Shown piece after piece: positions 17,707 to 27,835 of a stretch of DNA of 64,000 nt (positions are counted from its first letter, which is position 1; each line of letters begins with the position of its first letter). The translations under genes were made by a program, and so were the position numbers. The DNA is taken from positions 1,189,501-1,253,500 of the forward strand of contig NZ_QHCS01000001.1 in NCBI RefSeq assembly GCF_003545875.1, in the 5' to 3' direction. The notes below the pieces were generated by a model, which saw only the letters and a list, made by a program, of their open reading frames with translations, did no database searches and was not told the DNA's origin. The DNA is from Leptospira stimsonii (GTDB lineage Bacteria > Spirochaetota > Leptospiria > Leptospirales > Leptospiraceae).

Positions 17707-18984
17707 ATGGATTCAAAAAAGAATTTTCTGAAAACAGGATTTTTACTTTGTCTTGGATCCATTCTTCTTAGCGGATGTTTTGTCAAAGAGCCACCGGATC
17801 CGTCTTCGGCAACGTTTCTCAATCTTTTGATATTTCGTTGTAATGCCGGATTCGGCGTTGGATGCGCCAAAGATACTTTCACCGAACAGCCGTTAATTCC
17901 CGCGAAACACATTTGTTCCGAGACAAGTCTCGAGGTCATTCAACCGTACAACTGGACTCGAGTTCAAGATGAATTACAACTGCAGGCGGGAAAGGGAAGT
18001 TGGGGAGCTCCCACTATCAATACGTTTGCGATTGAACCGGATACTACTGCGTATCTTGGAGGGGTTCTTACGCCGACAGGAAGAATTTTTCCGATTCCGA
18101 ACGGAGGTATGAACATACGGGAATTGGATCCTATAACTCAAACGATCACCGACAGAGTTTTTGTCGGTTTTCCTGGAGCCGTCAAATGGGCCGGAGGACT
18201 TCTTGCTCCATCGGGCAAGATGGAATTCATTCCATCCGGTACGACGAATTATTTGTCCTTCGATCCTGTGAGCTCAGGGGCTGTTTTATACGGAACCGCA
18301 TCCGGGTTCGGTGATTTTCTCGGAGGTGTTTTCGCTCCGAACGGAAAGTTTTATCCGATACCTTCTATGAATACTTCTTTTGTCGAAGTTGACCCAGTCG
18401 CCCAAACCCAATCGACATTCGGAACGACGCTGACGTTAACCCCAGCCTTTGCCGGCGCAGTCTTGGGGCCGAACGGAAAAATTTATCCCATCCCCGCGAG
18501 AGCCAGTCAATTTACGGAAGTGGATCCGGTTGCAAAAACAAATCTCAACTTCGGATCTTTTTTCTTCAGTTTTTCAGGGAAGTGGTCGGGCGGAGTGCTC
18601 GCCCCGAACGGAAGGATTTACTTAATTCCCGACGGTTTCTCTATGTTTGCCGAAATCGATCCTGTGCTAAGAACGATCACAATGTTTGGGGCCGCGCCGG
18701 GATTCCCGCAATCTTATTCCGGTGGGGTTCTGGCCCCCAATGGAAAAATTTATGGAATTCCTTTTGACGCGACTCAGTTTGTGGAAATCGATCCGAACAC
18801 TTTGACGGTTACGTATTTCGGAACGGCGCCAGGAGGCGGTGCATGGTCGGGTGGCGTACTCGCACCGAACGGAAAAATTTACGGGATGCCTTACAATGCG
18901 GGAACGTTTTTAGAAATCGATCCTCAGGCAAACGGAAAGATCTGCGATCCGATTCTTCAATCCGCTTATTTTAATAAATACTAA
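17707..18984 (+). CDS. Lipoprotein with seven propeller-like repeats
   Basis: A lipoprotein signal ends LLSGC, so the mature protein is acylated. Residues about 105-415 hold seven repeats of about 44 residues, each with a core like SGGVLAPNGKIYGIP followed by FVEIDP. This regular seven-fold pattern suggests one closed beta-propeller. The ATG at 17707 has GGAG six bases upstream. Another in-frame ATG at 17695 sits directly on the stop codon of the AraC gene. No enzyme motif is visible. A role in binding at the cell surface is inference. Confidence 0.82.
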   Translation: MDSKKNFLKTGFLLCLGSILLSGCFVKEPPDPSSATFLNLLIFRCNAGFGVGCAKDTFTEQPLIPAKHICSETSLEVIQPYNWTRVQDELQLQAGKGSWGAPTINTFAIEPDTTAYLGGVLTPTGRIFPIPNGGMNIRELDPITQTITDRVFVGFPGAVKWAGGLLAPSGKMEFIPSGTTNYLSFDPVSSGAVLYGTASGFGDFLGGVFAPNGKFYPIPSMNTSFVEVDPVAQTQSTFGTTLTLTPAFAGAVLGPNGKIYPIPARASQFTEVDPVAKTNLNFGSFFFSFSGKWSGGVLAPNGRIYLIPDGFSMFAEIDPVLRTITMFGAAPGFPQSYSGGVLAPNGKIYGIPFDATQFVEIDPNTLTVTYFGTAPGGGAWSGGVLAPNGKIYGMPYNAGTFLEIDPQANGKICDPILQSAYFNKY

Positions 18985-19071
18985 AATGCGATTAAAGCCA
19001 CATTCAATAAAAAGAATGTAGTTCAGAAGGGAGAATTCGGTTTCGATTCCGGAAATCGTAAATCTTTGAAA

Positions 19072-20256
19072 TCAGACGGCGTTACTCGTTTTCATACCGG
19101 TAAATTTTCCCTGGCCGATCAATTCTACATTCTTATGAAATTTTTCTCTTTCTCCTGGGAAGGATGATTTCGCAACCAATTCCAAACCGAGAATCAGATT
19201 TCCGGAAGAATCATAGGACATCCAGCGAACGGCTCCGAAGACCTTAAAATATCCTTGCATCCGAATGTAGATATCAAAAACGAAGCCGGTGTGTTTGGGA
19301 AGGGTTTGAATCAAATGAGGATTTGTGATTTTTACGCAAACTCCGTTGTTGGAGATGTCGAGGATCGGGAATTTTTCGGTCGTCATCACCGTATTCGATT
19401 CCTTGATTCTCGCGACCATTTCTTTGGCGAGTTCCGATAACTTATCGATTGTATCCGTTGAAAGATGTTTTTCCTTACTTCGAATCCAGATATACCCGAG
19501 AGGAATCGATTGTCTGGAATGATTGATATAAACGATCGGATAGATGATTTCGGAAAGAATTTTCTCGTCTTTGTATTTGCGGATCATCGTCGAAATTTCT
19601 TGATTGATCTGATCTTCCACGTCGATTTGATTTTCGTTTTTGGAAGTGAAAGAAGATTCATCGGAAGTGTTTTCGATATGAATGTATTTTTTAGATCTTT
19701 TTACTAAATCGAATTTTTCATCCAGATCCGGTTTGAAGACGTCCACTTCAACGATTCCGAAATCGAAAGTTTTAAGCTTTGTTTTGTAATCTTCAAAACT
19801 CACCTTGACCAAAGTGGGAATGTTAAAGAGAGAAGCGTCGATCACCGTTTTTGAAGAATTGATATTGGTGATATGAGCCGCGTCTTCGGCTACGGGATAT
19901 CTTGGAAACGCACGATTCGATTTTGCGATGGAAATTTGACTGACGGAAAGCTCCGCCATTTTATCATTGATACTTTGTTGAAAGAAGCATTCGAGTTGAA
20001 CATACTTCGCAAGAATTCTATATAAGATCAGCTCGTTTTTGGATGCGAGATCCAGATCTCCGTTGAGTTCTACTAGAAGTCTTTCTCCTTCGGGGATAAA
20101 TTTCTTGATTGTTAGAGTGGATCCTTCTTCGTCGCCTTTTATAAGAAGCGTTTGATTCAATAAATGCTTTTCAATGATGTGTTTTCTCTGGTCCGGAGAA
20201 TGGAGCACATCCAATTCTCTATTTTTCGATTTTGTTCCGTTCATTGATTCCAACAT
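19072..20256 (-). CDS. DUF1577/PilZ-like protein
   Basis: The 394-residue cytoplasmic protein looks like the leptospiral DUF1577 family. Two elements recall PilZ domains, which bind c-di-GMP: a basic AFPRYPV near residue 120 and, in the C-terminal domain, ILDISNNGVCV (D-x-S-x-x-G) near residue 305, followed by a beta-rich GYFKVFGAVRW. The classical RxxxR arm directly before the D-x-S motif is not evident, so ligand binding is uncertain. The middle resembles a GAF-like or linker region. It is unlinked to the EAL gene 7 kb away but could respond to the same messenger. Confidence 0.72.
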   Translation of the reverse strand: MLESMNGTKSKNRELDVLHSPDQRKHIIEKHLLNQTLLIKGDEEGSTLTIKKFIPEGERLLVELNGDLDLASKNELILYRILAKYVQLECFFQQSINDKMAELSVSQISIAKSNRAFPRYPVAEDAAHITNINSSKTVIDASLFNIPTLVKVSFEDYKTKLKTFDFGIVEVDVFKPDLDEKFDLVKRSKKYIHIENTSDESSFTSKNENQIDVEDQINQEISTMIRKYKDEKILSEIIYPIVYINHSRQSIPLGYIWIRSKEKHLSTDTIDKLSELAKEMVARIKESNTVMTTEKFPILDISNNGVCVKITNPHLIQTLPKHTGFVFDIYIRMQGYFKVFGAVRWMSYDSSGNLILGLELVAKSSFPGEREKFHKNVELIGQGKFTGMKTSNAV

Positions 20257-20759
20257 GTAATTCGTTCTCTCTTTCGAAATATAGGCAGTATAAAATTGAA
20301 TGAAGGGACGGATTAGTAAATATAAAATTTCCGGAAATGATTTCTGAATTATAGATCCGATATTTTGATACTCTGAAAATTATCATTTTATCAGTAGATG
20401 AAAATAAAGAACGTGAATCTGAAATAGTTTTGATACAAATTTAATTACAGGAAGAACTACTCTGAACGGTAGGCGATTCGCTTTGGTCAACAAACGCTAC
20501 ATAGAAGGGAATGTAAGACGAGGACTTCGAGTCATCGGTTTCATTTATGGAAATAGTTTTCCAAAAAAATGTAAGGACTGATTTCAAAGAAAATTCTTAG
20601 ATTCTATTGAATGGAAATCGGATTTTTTTCTTCGACGGCGTTATACGCGGTATCGAAAGTTTTTGGAAAAGTTCGTTTTGTCGGATTCAATCGAGATCCG
20701 CACCTTTTTGGAAGTGAGACACTTCGAAAATCGATTCGAAGTCTTCCGTAAAAATAAGA
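20257..20759. other. Gene-free stretch between the PilZ-like and kinase genes
   Basis: About 500 AT-rich bases. A short unassigned plus-strand open stretch (about 20455-20582, including LVNKRYIEGNVRRGLRVIG) has no clear start or homologue. I cannot tell whether it is a gene remnant. Nothing else is visible. Confidence 0.4.
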
Positions 20760-21191
20760 CTACTCCAGAAGGTCGGAAGACAGCAATCGAACTTTGTATT
20801 TGGAGGCCATTTTGAGGAGCTGGTCGTCTTCGATCGAATGTATGTTCTTTCCCTTATGATAGTTCTCCACGGTGAGAACAAAAACGGTATAGTTGTATTT
20901 CGAAGCGAGTCGGAAGTACGGTTCCAGTTCCCAAGAAAGAGTGAACGTATTGTCTAAAAAGATTTTTGGAGTTCGTTCCATCATCGCTTTTTCGGTTCTT
21001 TCCTCGCAACTCTTATACGCGAGGTGATTTTCCGTATATTGGAATCGATATTCTTTTGTCTCCGGGTTTGTAAAGTAGTCGTCGACGGAAAATACGGGAT
21101 ACGTTCCGTTTTCGGATAAGAGTTTCGCCAATGCGCTTTTGCCGGCGCCGGGAAGGCCACGGATGAGAATGAGTGCGGATTTTAATTTCAT
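20760..21191 (-). CDS. Small P-loop kinase-like ATPase (AAA_33 / N4BP2-like)
   Basis: The 143-residue protein starts with IRGLPGAGKSALAKLL, a Walker A motif in the form used by small nucleotide or polynucleotide kinases. FSVDDYFTN follows (the Asp-Asp pair that often positions the phosphate acceptor), then FLDNTFTLSWELEPY. It resembles the N-terminal kinase domain of NEDD4-binding protein 2. I take the ATG at 21189-21191 because the preceding residues are not conserved in character. An inverted GTAGGAACTCC word lies at 21210-21220 in the leader. Substrate unknown. Confidence 0.8.
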   Translation of the reverse strand: MKLKSALILIRGLPGAGKSALAKLLSENGTYPVFSVDDYFTNPETKEYRFQYTENHLAYKSCEERTEKAMMERTPKIFLDNTFTLSWELEPYFRLASKYNYTVFVLTVENYHKGKNIHSIEDDQLLKMASKYKVRLLSSDLLE

Positions 21192-21488
21192 CGTTTTTCT
21201 GGAAAAGAAGGAGTTCCTACTTTTCAAAGGATCTACCGCTTGCGTTGGAGTCAAAAGATTCTTTTCAAACGATTCTTATCTTTCTCTCAAGACGAGAAAG
21301 AAGATTCTCCTAAATCCATTTAAAAATGGATTTGAATGAGAGATTCTCTCTAAAAGATCCCAAAGTGACGCTTTCGATTCTTCTTTTACTTTACAAATAC
21401 GCGGAATCTGATTAGCCTAGAAGAAAGATCCATTGGAACAACCTTCACGCTCAACGAGAGCCCTTGGAATAAAAAGGACCAGAGTAGA

Positions 21489-21731
<243 letters not shown>

Positions 21732-21740
21732 AGTAGAAGT

Positions 21741-21824
<84 letters not shown>

Positions 21825-21917
21825 TCATGGACAGCATAGAAAAACAGGCTTCACTGTCAACGAAAAAGATCACGAACGACTCCTTCTTCTCCTTGGTTCC
21901 TTCCCGAGAATGATCGT

Positions 21918-22589
21918 ATGTCTTCCGAGTCAAAAATCTGCGATCCTCTGCTTCGAGTTCTCGAACGCGAAAGGATGGTGAAAACACAAATCGTTTCGAG
22001 AGGGATTCGAGACAAGAACGTTCTCACAGCGATGCTCTCGATCCCGAGGGAATGTTTTGTTCCTTCCTCGTATTCCTCCAAAGCCTACGAAGATAGGCCG
22101 CTCCCGATCGGTTTCGAACAAACGATCTCACAACCGTTTATGGTAGCTTGGATGTCGACGTTGCTCGAGATTCAAAAGGGAGATCGAGTTTTTGAAATCG
22201 GAACCGGCTCCGGTTATCAGAGCGCCGTCCTCGTTTCTCTCGGCGCTCGGATTCACTCCGTAGAATTTTTCGAACCTCTTCACAAAACTGCGATTCAAAA
22301 TCTGGAACGTTGGAAACCGGGAATCACAAAACGGCATCGTTTCGTCTTCGGAAGTGGACCGGAGTTTCTAAAGTCAGGACTCTTTTTTGAGAAGATGATT
22401 TCTTGCGCCTCGCTCTCGGAACTTCCGGATCGGGAAAGCCCTTACTTTCGTTCCTTGGTTCCGGGTGGAATTTTCTTATTTCCGATCGGAAAAGAAGAAC
22501 AGGTTCTGATGATCGCCAAAAGAACGTTAGACGATTGGTCCTTCCGTAGTCTGGGCGGGGTTAAGTTCGTTCCCTTGTTAGGACTTTAG
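21918..22589 (+). CDS. pcm: Protein-L-isoaspartate O-methyltransferase
   Basis: The 223-residue cytoplasmic enzyme uses S-adenosylmethionine to methylate isoaspartyl residues in aged proteins as the first repair step. The motifs are MVKTQIVSRGIRD, IPRECFVPSSY, the family-typical PLPIGFEQTISQPFMVA, and the SAM-binding loop VFEIGTGSGYQSAVL. LVPGGIFLFPIG lies near the end. All are in the expected order and the length is normal. It stands alone. Confidence 0.93.
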   Translation: MSSESKICDPLLRVLERERMVKTQIVSRGIRDKNVLTAMLSIPRECFVPSSYSSKAYEDRPLPIGFEQTISQPFMVAWMSTLLEIQKGDRVFEIGTGSGYQSAVLVSLGARIHSVEFFEPLHKTAIQNLERWKPGITKRHRFVFGSGPEFLKSGLFFEKMISCASLSELPDRESPYFRSLVPGGIFLFPIGKEEQVLMIAKRTLDDWSFRSLGGVKFVPLLGL

Positions 22590-22900
22590 AAAAGAGGAAT
22601 GCTCCTTCTCAGATTCTGCTTTGGAACCGCTTTCCTTTGGTTGGACGGTATTGTCGTCAAGTTAGCGAAAAGTCGTCCTTCTGAGAGGATTCTCTACTTT
22701 TAGAAATCAAATCATTCTTGATTTGGTTTGAATGTAAAATTAGTATATTATAAAATACTGTCATGTGAGTATTCTTAAGTTTAAAATTTCATTGACAAAA
22801 TGCGCAAATCGATAGAATTCTCGTCTCCCGAATGTCAAAATATGGCGTTCCATTCAAGAGATGAGTTTCCTTCTCCAATAAATAATCGGAGAAACGATCG
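22590..22900. other. Gene-free stretch before the esterase gene
   Basis: About 310 bases, AT-rich from 22720 on. It probably holds the promoter of the downstream esterase gene. Nothing else can be supported. Confidence 0.4.
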
Positions 22901-24031
22901 ATGAGAATTGAATTTGATAAAACTAAAGTTCGAACTGGGTTTCGAAGGGTGAGAGTTATTTTCGGCCTTTTGCTTGCTTTAGTCGCAACACAATCCCTGA
23001 GTGCGGATTTTGAAAGAAAAACTTTGACCTATCAGCTAATGGGTCATCCCCTGTTCAGTTCCTTGACTACACAATATCTGCTGAATGTGGTTCATTATCG
23101 GAAGATTGGAGGACCTATCAATCCTACGCCGAAAGGAGTCTTCTGCATTCACGGATTTGGAGACAATAGTGCTCTCTTTGAACCTCTGGCGAAGGAGCTG
23201 ATCAATCAAGGTAAAGCGGATAACGTGTATATCGTGGACTTACCCGGACACGCGTCGAGTTCTATTGTTCGCGGAAGAGGGACCGCTACGACTCCTTCGA
23301 ATTACAGCGAATTGTCGATGGGAAATTACACGGATGCGATGACCGCCTTGCTTTCGCAGATGACTCAAACGGAAGGTAAGAAGATTCAGACGATCGTAGG
23401 TCATAGTTTGGGTGGACTCGTGATACAAATGATTCAAGATCGGACCCGTAAACTCAAATCCAGTTTATATGCTTCTTTCGGAATCGATAACACGATCCTG
23501 ATTGCAAGCGATATTCCTTCTCCTTTACCTTGGTACGGAGGCGACGCACCGATGAGTGATCCTTATTCCGCTAAGGCTCTCGTTTGGAACTTCAAAGAGG
23601 ATCGGATCGTATTTGCTGACGATCATCCACCGGTCGTGGAATGGGGTCGTTTGATCGTGAGTCCGAATGATTTTTACATCAACAGTAAATTTGCTGTGAA
23701 CGGCGTTCCGGTTGCGGGAGCCCCGGCAGGCGTTCAATTGACGCTAATGAGCAGTCCTGAACCGTATCCTGCGGGCGCCAATATCGTGGGTTTGGATCCT
23801 ACCGGTAACACAACGACCGCCGTTCCGCGCTTGAGCGTCGCGCAGAACCTTTGGAACGGATTCAATCTAAAAGTTGTCTGGTTGGACAAGGACCCTTTTT
23901 TTTCGCAGTCGGAAACGCAAGGTTTAGCTCAGTACTTGAAGGCGGGATTGAACGCGATTACGATTTCTGATCCGGAAGCGGTTCACGGAACTCCCTATTC
24001 TAAACCCAGCCTTTTGATTCCTTTATTTTAG
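22901..24031 (+). CDS. Secreted alpha/beta-hydrolase (lipase/esterase-like)
   Basis: The 376-residue protein has an N-terminal signal sequence ending near SLSADFE. An alpha/beta-hydrolase core includes the oxyanion region CIHGFGDNS, then IVDLPGHASS and the nucleophile elbow IVGHSLGGLVIQM. The serine of GHSLG is the expected nucleophile. A late acidic region (WLDKDPFF) and the histidine in EAVHGTPYS could complete the triad. It likely hydrolyses lipid or ester substrates outside the inner membrane. The start follows a GGAGAAACGATCG leader. A terminator follows 20 bases after the stop. Confidence 0.85.
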   Translation: MRIEFDKTKVRTGFRRVRVIFGLLLALVATQSLSADFERKTLTYQLMGHPLFSSLTTQYLLNVVHYRKIGGPINPTPKGVFCIHGFGDNSALFEPLAKELINQGKADNVYIVDLPGHASSSIVRGRGTATTPSNYSELSMGNYTDAMTALLSQMTQTEGKKIQTIVGHSLGGLVIQMIQDRTRKLKSSLYASFGIDNTILIASDIPSPLPWYGGDAPMSDPYSAKALVWNFKEDRIVFADDHPPVVEWGRLIVSPNDFYINSKFAVNGVPVAGAPAGVQLTLMSSPEPYPAGANIVGLDPTGNTTTAVPRLSVAQNLWNGFNLKVVWLDKDPFFSQSETQGLAQYLKAGLNAITISDPEAVHGTPYSKPSLLIPLF

Positions 24032-24049
24032 ACTTGGCCGATATTTTTG

Positions 24050-24089
24050 AAACCGTGGGGTTTTCCCAAATAAACTCCGCGGTTTTTTT
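24050..24089 (+). terminator. Rho-independent terminator behind the esterase gene
   Basis: AAACCGTGG (24050-24058) pairs with CCGCGGTTT (24077-24085), with one T-G pair, followed by a run of T. Confidence 0.8.
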
Positions 24090-24533
24090 AGAGCCATATC
24101 GTTTCATTTCTTCGAAATGAATATTCGAAATTCTGAATATGCCTGAATTCTTTTCGTATTCTTTTTTTACCTTGTACTTCGCTTTCTACGCACGCTTTTG
24201 CCGTCCGAGTTTTCTGAGATTAAAATTCTTCTTTTCTGATAGCAAACATGATTCGCCAAAGAACTGCGCAAAAAGAGGCCTATCCTTTCGGAAATTAAAC
24301 TTGTGAGGAGATTTCTTTTTTATACGATTGGCTTTTCAAACATCGGGCTTATGGAATTCATTTTTTGGAAGTTCCGGAAATCAAGAGAATGAAACAAGAT
24401 TTTCCTAAGGCGAAACCCTAAGTTATCGAACACTGTTTTTGTTTGTTCCTTTTTTTGGTCGATTTTCAAAGCGAAAGAAAATCTCCGAATGTATTGAATC
24501 CATCCGAAAGAAACTGTAAAAAGAGATTAGATT
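24090..24533. other. Gene-free stretch before the acyl-CoA dehydrogenase gene
   Basis: About 440 bases with T-rich runs and a small palindromic stem, CATTTC/GAAATG near 24106-24120. I see no gene, repeat or clear promoter motif. Confidence 0.4.
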
Positions 24534-26234
24534 ATGGAATTGCTAAACCCTAAAAAAACCGAATTTACGCATCTGGATGAAAAATCCAGAAACATCATGA
24601 AACGAACCATCGAGTTCTTTGAAAAAAAAGGAAAGAACAAGTTAAAGGAAGACGATCGTCATCAAACTTGGTACGGAGACTTTCTCGAATTTCAAAAAGA
24701 GGTAAAAGCTTTCGCAACTCTGATGACGCCCGCCGGCTACGGTGATTCCGACTCACGTTGGGATACGACTCGAATCTGTGACTTCAATGAGATCACCGGC
24801 TTTTACGGTCTTTGTTATTGGTATACTTGGCAGGTGACGATGTTAGGTCTCGGTCCGATATGGATCAGTAAGAACGAAGAGATCAAACACAAAACCGCGA
24901 AACTTCTCAAAGAAGGTGAGATCTTCGCCTTCGGTCTTTCCGAGAAGGAACACGGTGCGGATTTGATTTCGAGCGATATGATTCTCGAAAAAAAAGGGGA
25001 TGGTTCCTACGTCGCGAACGGAGACAAATACTACATCGGTAACTCGAATAAGGCGGCAATCGTTTCCACATTTGGAAAGATGAAAGAAACCGGAAACTAC
25101 GTCTTCTTCGCCGTCAATTCTCAGCATAAGAATTACGAGCTCATTCAGAACGTCGTAAACTCTCAGAGTTACGTGGGAGAATACGCGCTTCACGACTATC
25201 CGATTTCGGAAAAGGAGATTCTTTCCAAGGACAGGGATGCGTGGGACGCTTCCTTGAGCACGATCGCGATCTGTAAATACAATCTTGGTTGGGCTTCGAT
25301 CGGAATCTGCACACATTCTTTCTATGAAGCGATCAATCACGCGTCGAAGAGAAAGTTGTTCAATCGTTACGTGACCGATTTCCCTCAGATCAAACAGATG
25401 TTCGTCGACGCATATTGCAGGTTGTTTTCGATGAAACTTTTCGCTTCGAGAGCGAAAGACTATATGAGATCGGCTTCCGCTTCCGATAGACGTTATCTTC
25501 TTTTTAACCCGATGGTGAAGATGAAAGTCACGATGCAGGGAGAAGAGGTTATCAATCTTCTTTGGGACGTGATCGCCGCGAAAGGTTTCGAGAAAAATAT
25601 GTACTTCGAAATGGCCGCAAAAGATATTCGAGGACTTCCTAAGTTGGAAGGAACCGCACACGTAAACATGGCCTTGATTATCAAGTTCATGCGCAATTAT
25701 TTCTTCGAGCCGAATTCTTCTCTTCCTGTAATTCCGAAAGTGAATGATTTCAAAAACGACGATTTTCTATTTAACCAGGGCGCGACTACAAAAGGTTTTG
25801 AGAAGATTTCTTTTCATGACTATAACACAGTTTATGCGAGTGTCGATCTTCCGAACGTGAAAATTTTTAGAAAACAAATCGCTACACTCAAAGAATTCTT
25901 GGAAAAGACGCCGCCGGATGGAAAACAAGCGAAGGACCTCGACTTCATGTTGATCTTAGGAGAATTGTTCACGTTAGTCGCTTATGGACAACTTCTGATC
26001 GAAAACGCGAAGATCGAAAAAGTCGAAGACGATCTCTTAAGTCAGATTTTCGATTTTATGATCCGGGATTTTTCCAAATACGCTCTTCAACTCTATTCTA
26101 AGAGAAGTAGTAGCGCGGAACAAATGGCAAAATGTCTCGAGATGATTCGTAAGCCAGTGGAAGACGAGGAACTCTTCTTAAGAGTTTGTGCGAAGGTTTA
26201 TTCGTACAAGGACGCTTACGAGATGGCCCCTTGA
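24534..26234 (+). CDS. Acyl-CoA dehydrogenase-family flavoprotein
   Basis: The 566-residue protein carries the beta-barrel FAD-binding signature FAFGLSEKEHGADLISSDM, followed by YVANGDKYYIGNSNKA, as in acyl-CoA dehydrogenases. A helical C-terminal domain with MKMKVTMQGEEVINLLWDVI and KGFEKNMYFEMAAKDIRG follows. It should oxidise an acyl-CoA at the alpha-beta position and pass electrons to electron-transfer flavoprotein. It is longer than the usual 380-400 residues, so it belongs to a larger subgroup with an extended C-terminus. Leptospira live on long-chain fatty acids, so beta-oxidation is the likely role. Exact chain-length preference is unknown. Confidence 0.87.
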   Translation: MELLNPKKTEFTHLDEKSRNIMKRTIEFFEKKGKNKLKEDDRHQTWYGDFLEFQKEVKAFATLMTPAGYGDSDSRWDTTRICDFNEITGFYGLCYWYTWQVTMLGLGPIWISKNEEIKHKTAKLLKEGEIFAFGLSEKEHGADLISSDMILEKKGDGSYVANGDKYYIGNSNKAAIVSTFGKMKETGNYVFFAVNSQHKNYELIQNVVNSQSYVGEYALHDYPISEKEILSKDRDAWDASLSTIAICKYNLGWASIGICTHSFYEAINHASKRKLFNRYVTDFPQIKQMFVDAYCRLFSMKLFASRAKDYMRSASASDRRYLLFNPMVKMKVTMQGEEVINLLWDVIAAKGFEKNMYFEMAAKDIRGLPKLEGTAHVNMALIIKFMRNYFFEPNSSLPVIPKVNDFKNDDFLFNQGATTKGFEKISFHDYNTVYASVDLPNVKIFRKQIATLKEFLEKTPPDGKQAKDLDFMLILGELFTLVAYGQLLIENAKIEKVEDDLLSQIFDFMIRDFSKYALQLYSKRSSSAEQMAKCLEMIRKPVEDEELFLRVCAKVYSYKDAYEMAP

Positions 26235-26708
26235 TCTCATTTTGAGGAATGGGCTTCTTGAGTCCGTTCTTGCGAGAATATCTGAGGAACGCGGAAGTTT
26301 TTTTCTAAAGAATCGAATCTTCCGTGTAGTTCTTCCCACTTTGCCGAAACGGAGGAGAGAGTTGTAAGAAGAATCGTTTCAAACACTTGTTTCGTTGTAG
26401 GAACTCCGACGAAGAGTTTTGTGCTCGCAATCATTAGAATTTTGTGATAAAGGGAAATCTCGCCGGCGGTTTTCCCGCCACCGAAACTCGATGATTCGCT
26501 CCCTATGAGTCGCTCATTAACCCCTCCACCCAAGATTAGGGCGGGGAGCGCCGATTCACGGTCGATCGTCGTAGTTCCGACAGATTTCATAAATCTTAAG
26601 TGGATCCTTAAAAACCAAGGGTTCCTTTGTCGCTTCGATCCAAAATGCGGGAACTCCTTAAAGAAACCTTTCATGGAACAATCCTTATTCTTTTATCGCA
26701 AATGGATT
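26235..26708. other. Intergenic region holding dispersed repeat copy B
   Basis: No gene is supported. It holds the repeat at 26437-26600, a GTAGGAACTCC word at 26397-26407 and a GCGGGAACTCC word near 26646. Open frames across it on both strands have no recognisable content. Confidence 0.55.
26437..26600 (-). repeat. Dispersed repeat, copy B (about 160 bp, inverted relative to copy A)
   Basis: The reverse complement aligns along its length with 4231-4394, including GAGCGACTCATAGGGAGCG and CTTTATCACAAAAT. The hairpin arms here read GGTGG and CCGCC; in copy A they read GGAGG and CCTCC. The A-T to T-G change keeps the pair, which argues for a selected stem. Differences elsewhere show that the two copies are not recent duplicates. 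Confidence 0.75.
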
Positions 26709-27680
26709 TCAGAGTTCGTGTTTGTATCCTGCTCGAAAAACCTGACCGCCCAACTGAATTGGAAACGCGGGGGTCGGAGAAAGGTTTAAGATCGTTCCTA
26801 AGGATTTACTTGAAGTCGAATCATATTTGGATGCGAAGACCGTTTCCACTTCCAAAAAAATATGACCTTTGTCGGTGATCCTTGCCTGCGTTCCGAACAA
26901 CCAGTGAGGGGAGAATCCGGAAACTCTAAATTGAGTGTTTTCTCTGACTGCCGTCGGGTCGGGGCCGTCTCGTAACAGATCACGAACCAAACTCAATTGA
27001 GGAACGCTCACGGAAAGAATATCCAAAGTATCTGCTACACTTTTCGAATCGTTTCTTCCTCTGAGTCCCCAACCTCCGGTGTAGTAGTTGAGGCCAACAC
27101 CCATATAGATGGCTGTGTCCTCCGACACTTCAATCTTGATTCCGATCGTCGCGGGAAGGATGATGGATTGAAAATTCCAATTCGCATCGATAAAACGATA
27201 ACCTAGGAAGCTGGCCTTCGTGACTCCGCCCGCAATTTTCTGCGTATAGTTTCCGGAGATTCTCCAAAAGAAATACTTACCAAAATCCTTCTCAAAGCCG
27301 ACGATTAGATTTCCTCCAACCATCGCACCTTGCGTACTGTCTGCCTGAAAAACGCCACCCGTTGTTCTTGCGATCGTAATCAATCGATTTTCCGGAATCA
27401 CTAATCTCCGAAGTGCGACACCGCCGGTCCTTCCGTTAGAGCTACACCCCTCCGTACTCGGGTTACAGGAATTCGAGGACTGTACGGAGAAATATTGACC
27501 GGAATTGATTCCATCTTTTGTGATCGTCTCGCCCATATTCCCAAGGTCAAATTGAAGACCCAAGCCGGTAAGAAAGTAGGATTTGGCGTTTAAATTCGTA
27601 TGAAAAAGAATCAAAAGAGAAAGCAGGCAAATTCTCTGAAAGAGAAAGAAAGGAAGTGTGAAAGGACTACGTAGAATCAT
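26709..27680 (-). CDS. OmpL1-like outer-membrane porin paralogue
   Basis: The 323-residue protein aligns with its neighbour OmpL1 from end to end. Shared stretches include GLGLQFDLGNMGETITKDG, the pattern YFFWRI-YTQKI-GG-TKA, PATIGIKIEVSED, YMGVGLNY, ARITDKGHIFLEVET and the C-terminal GYKHEL. A signal peptide precedes AKSYFLTG, so the protein should insert in the outer membrane as a beta-barrel. Loop regions differ most from OmpL1, as expected for surface-exposed loops. It is downstream of ompL1 on the same strand, but the ompL1 terminator lies between them, so it needs its own promoter. Confidence 0.85.
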   Translation of the reverse strand: MILRSPFTLPFFLFQRICLLSLLILFHTNLNAKSYFLTGLGLQFDLGNMGETITKDGINSGQYFSVQSSNSCNPSTEGCSSNGRTGGVALRRLVIPENRLITIARTTGGVFQADSTQGAMVGGNLIVGFEKDFGKYFFWRISGNYTQKIAGGVTKASFLGYRFIDANWNFQSIILPATIGIKIEVSEDTAIYMGVGLNYYTGGWGLRGRNDSKSVADTLDILSVSVPQLSLVRDLLRDGPDPTAVRENTQFRVSGFSPHWLFGTQARITDKGHIFLEVETVFASKYDSTSSKSLGTILNLSPTPAFPIQLGGQVFRAGYKHEL

Positions 27681-27777
27681 TTACAATTGGAAAAACTTTT
27701 CAGCTTATAAAAATTAGGACGCTATATCGAAAGGAACTCCTGTCAAGATTCTTAAAGGGTTTTTGATCCGTTGATAT

Positions 27778-27812
27778 AAAAAAAAGGCCCTCCATGCGGA
27801 GAGCCTTTTTTC
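27778..27812 (-). terminator. Rho-independent terminator of ompL1
   Basis: On the minus strand GGCTCTCC and GGAGGGCC form a GC-rich stem around GCAT, flanked by A-runs before and eight T after. It begins 24 bases past the ompL1 stop and separates ompL1 from its paralogue. Confidence 0.9.
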
Positions 27813-27835
27813 AAGAAAGATCTTTGAATTCGATC

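Noticed and set aside
24843..25661. 272-residue minus-strand open frame opposite the acyl-CoA dehydrogenase gene
   Set aside because: No recognisable domain and unusual composition; the plus strand has the FAD-binding motifs.
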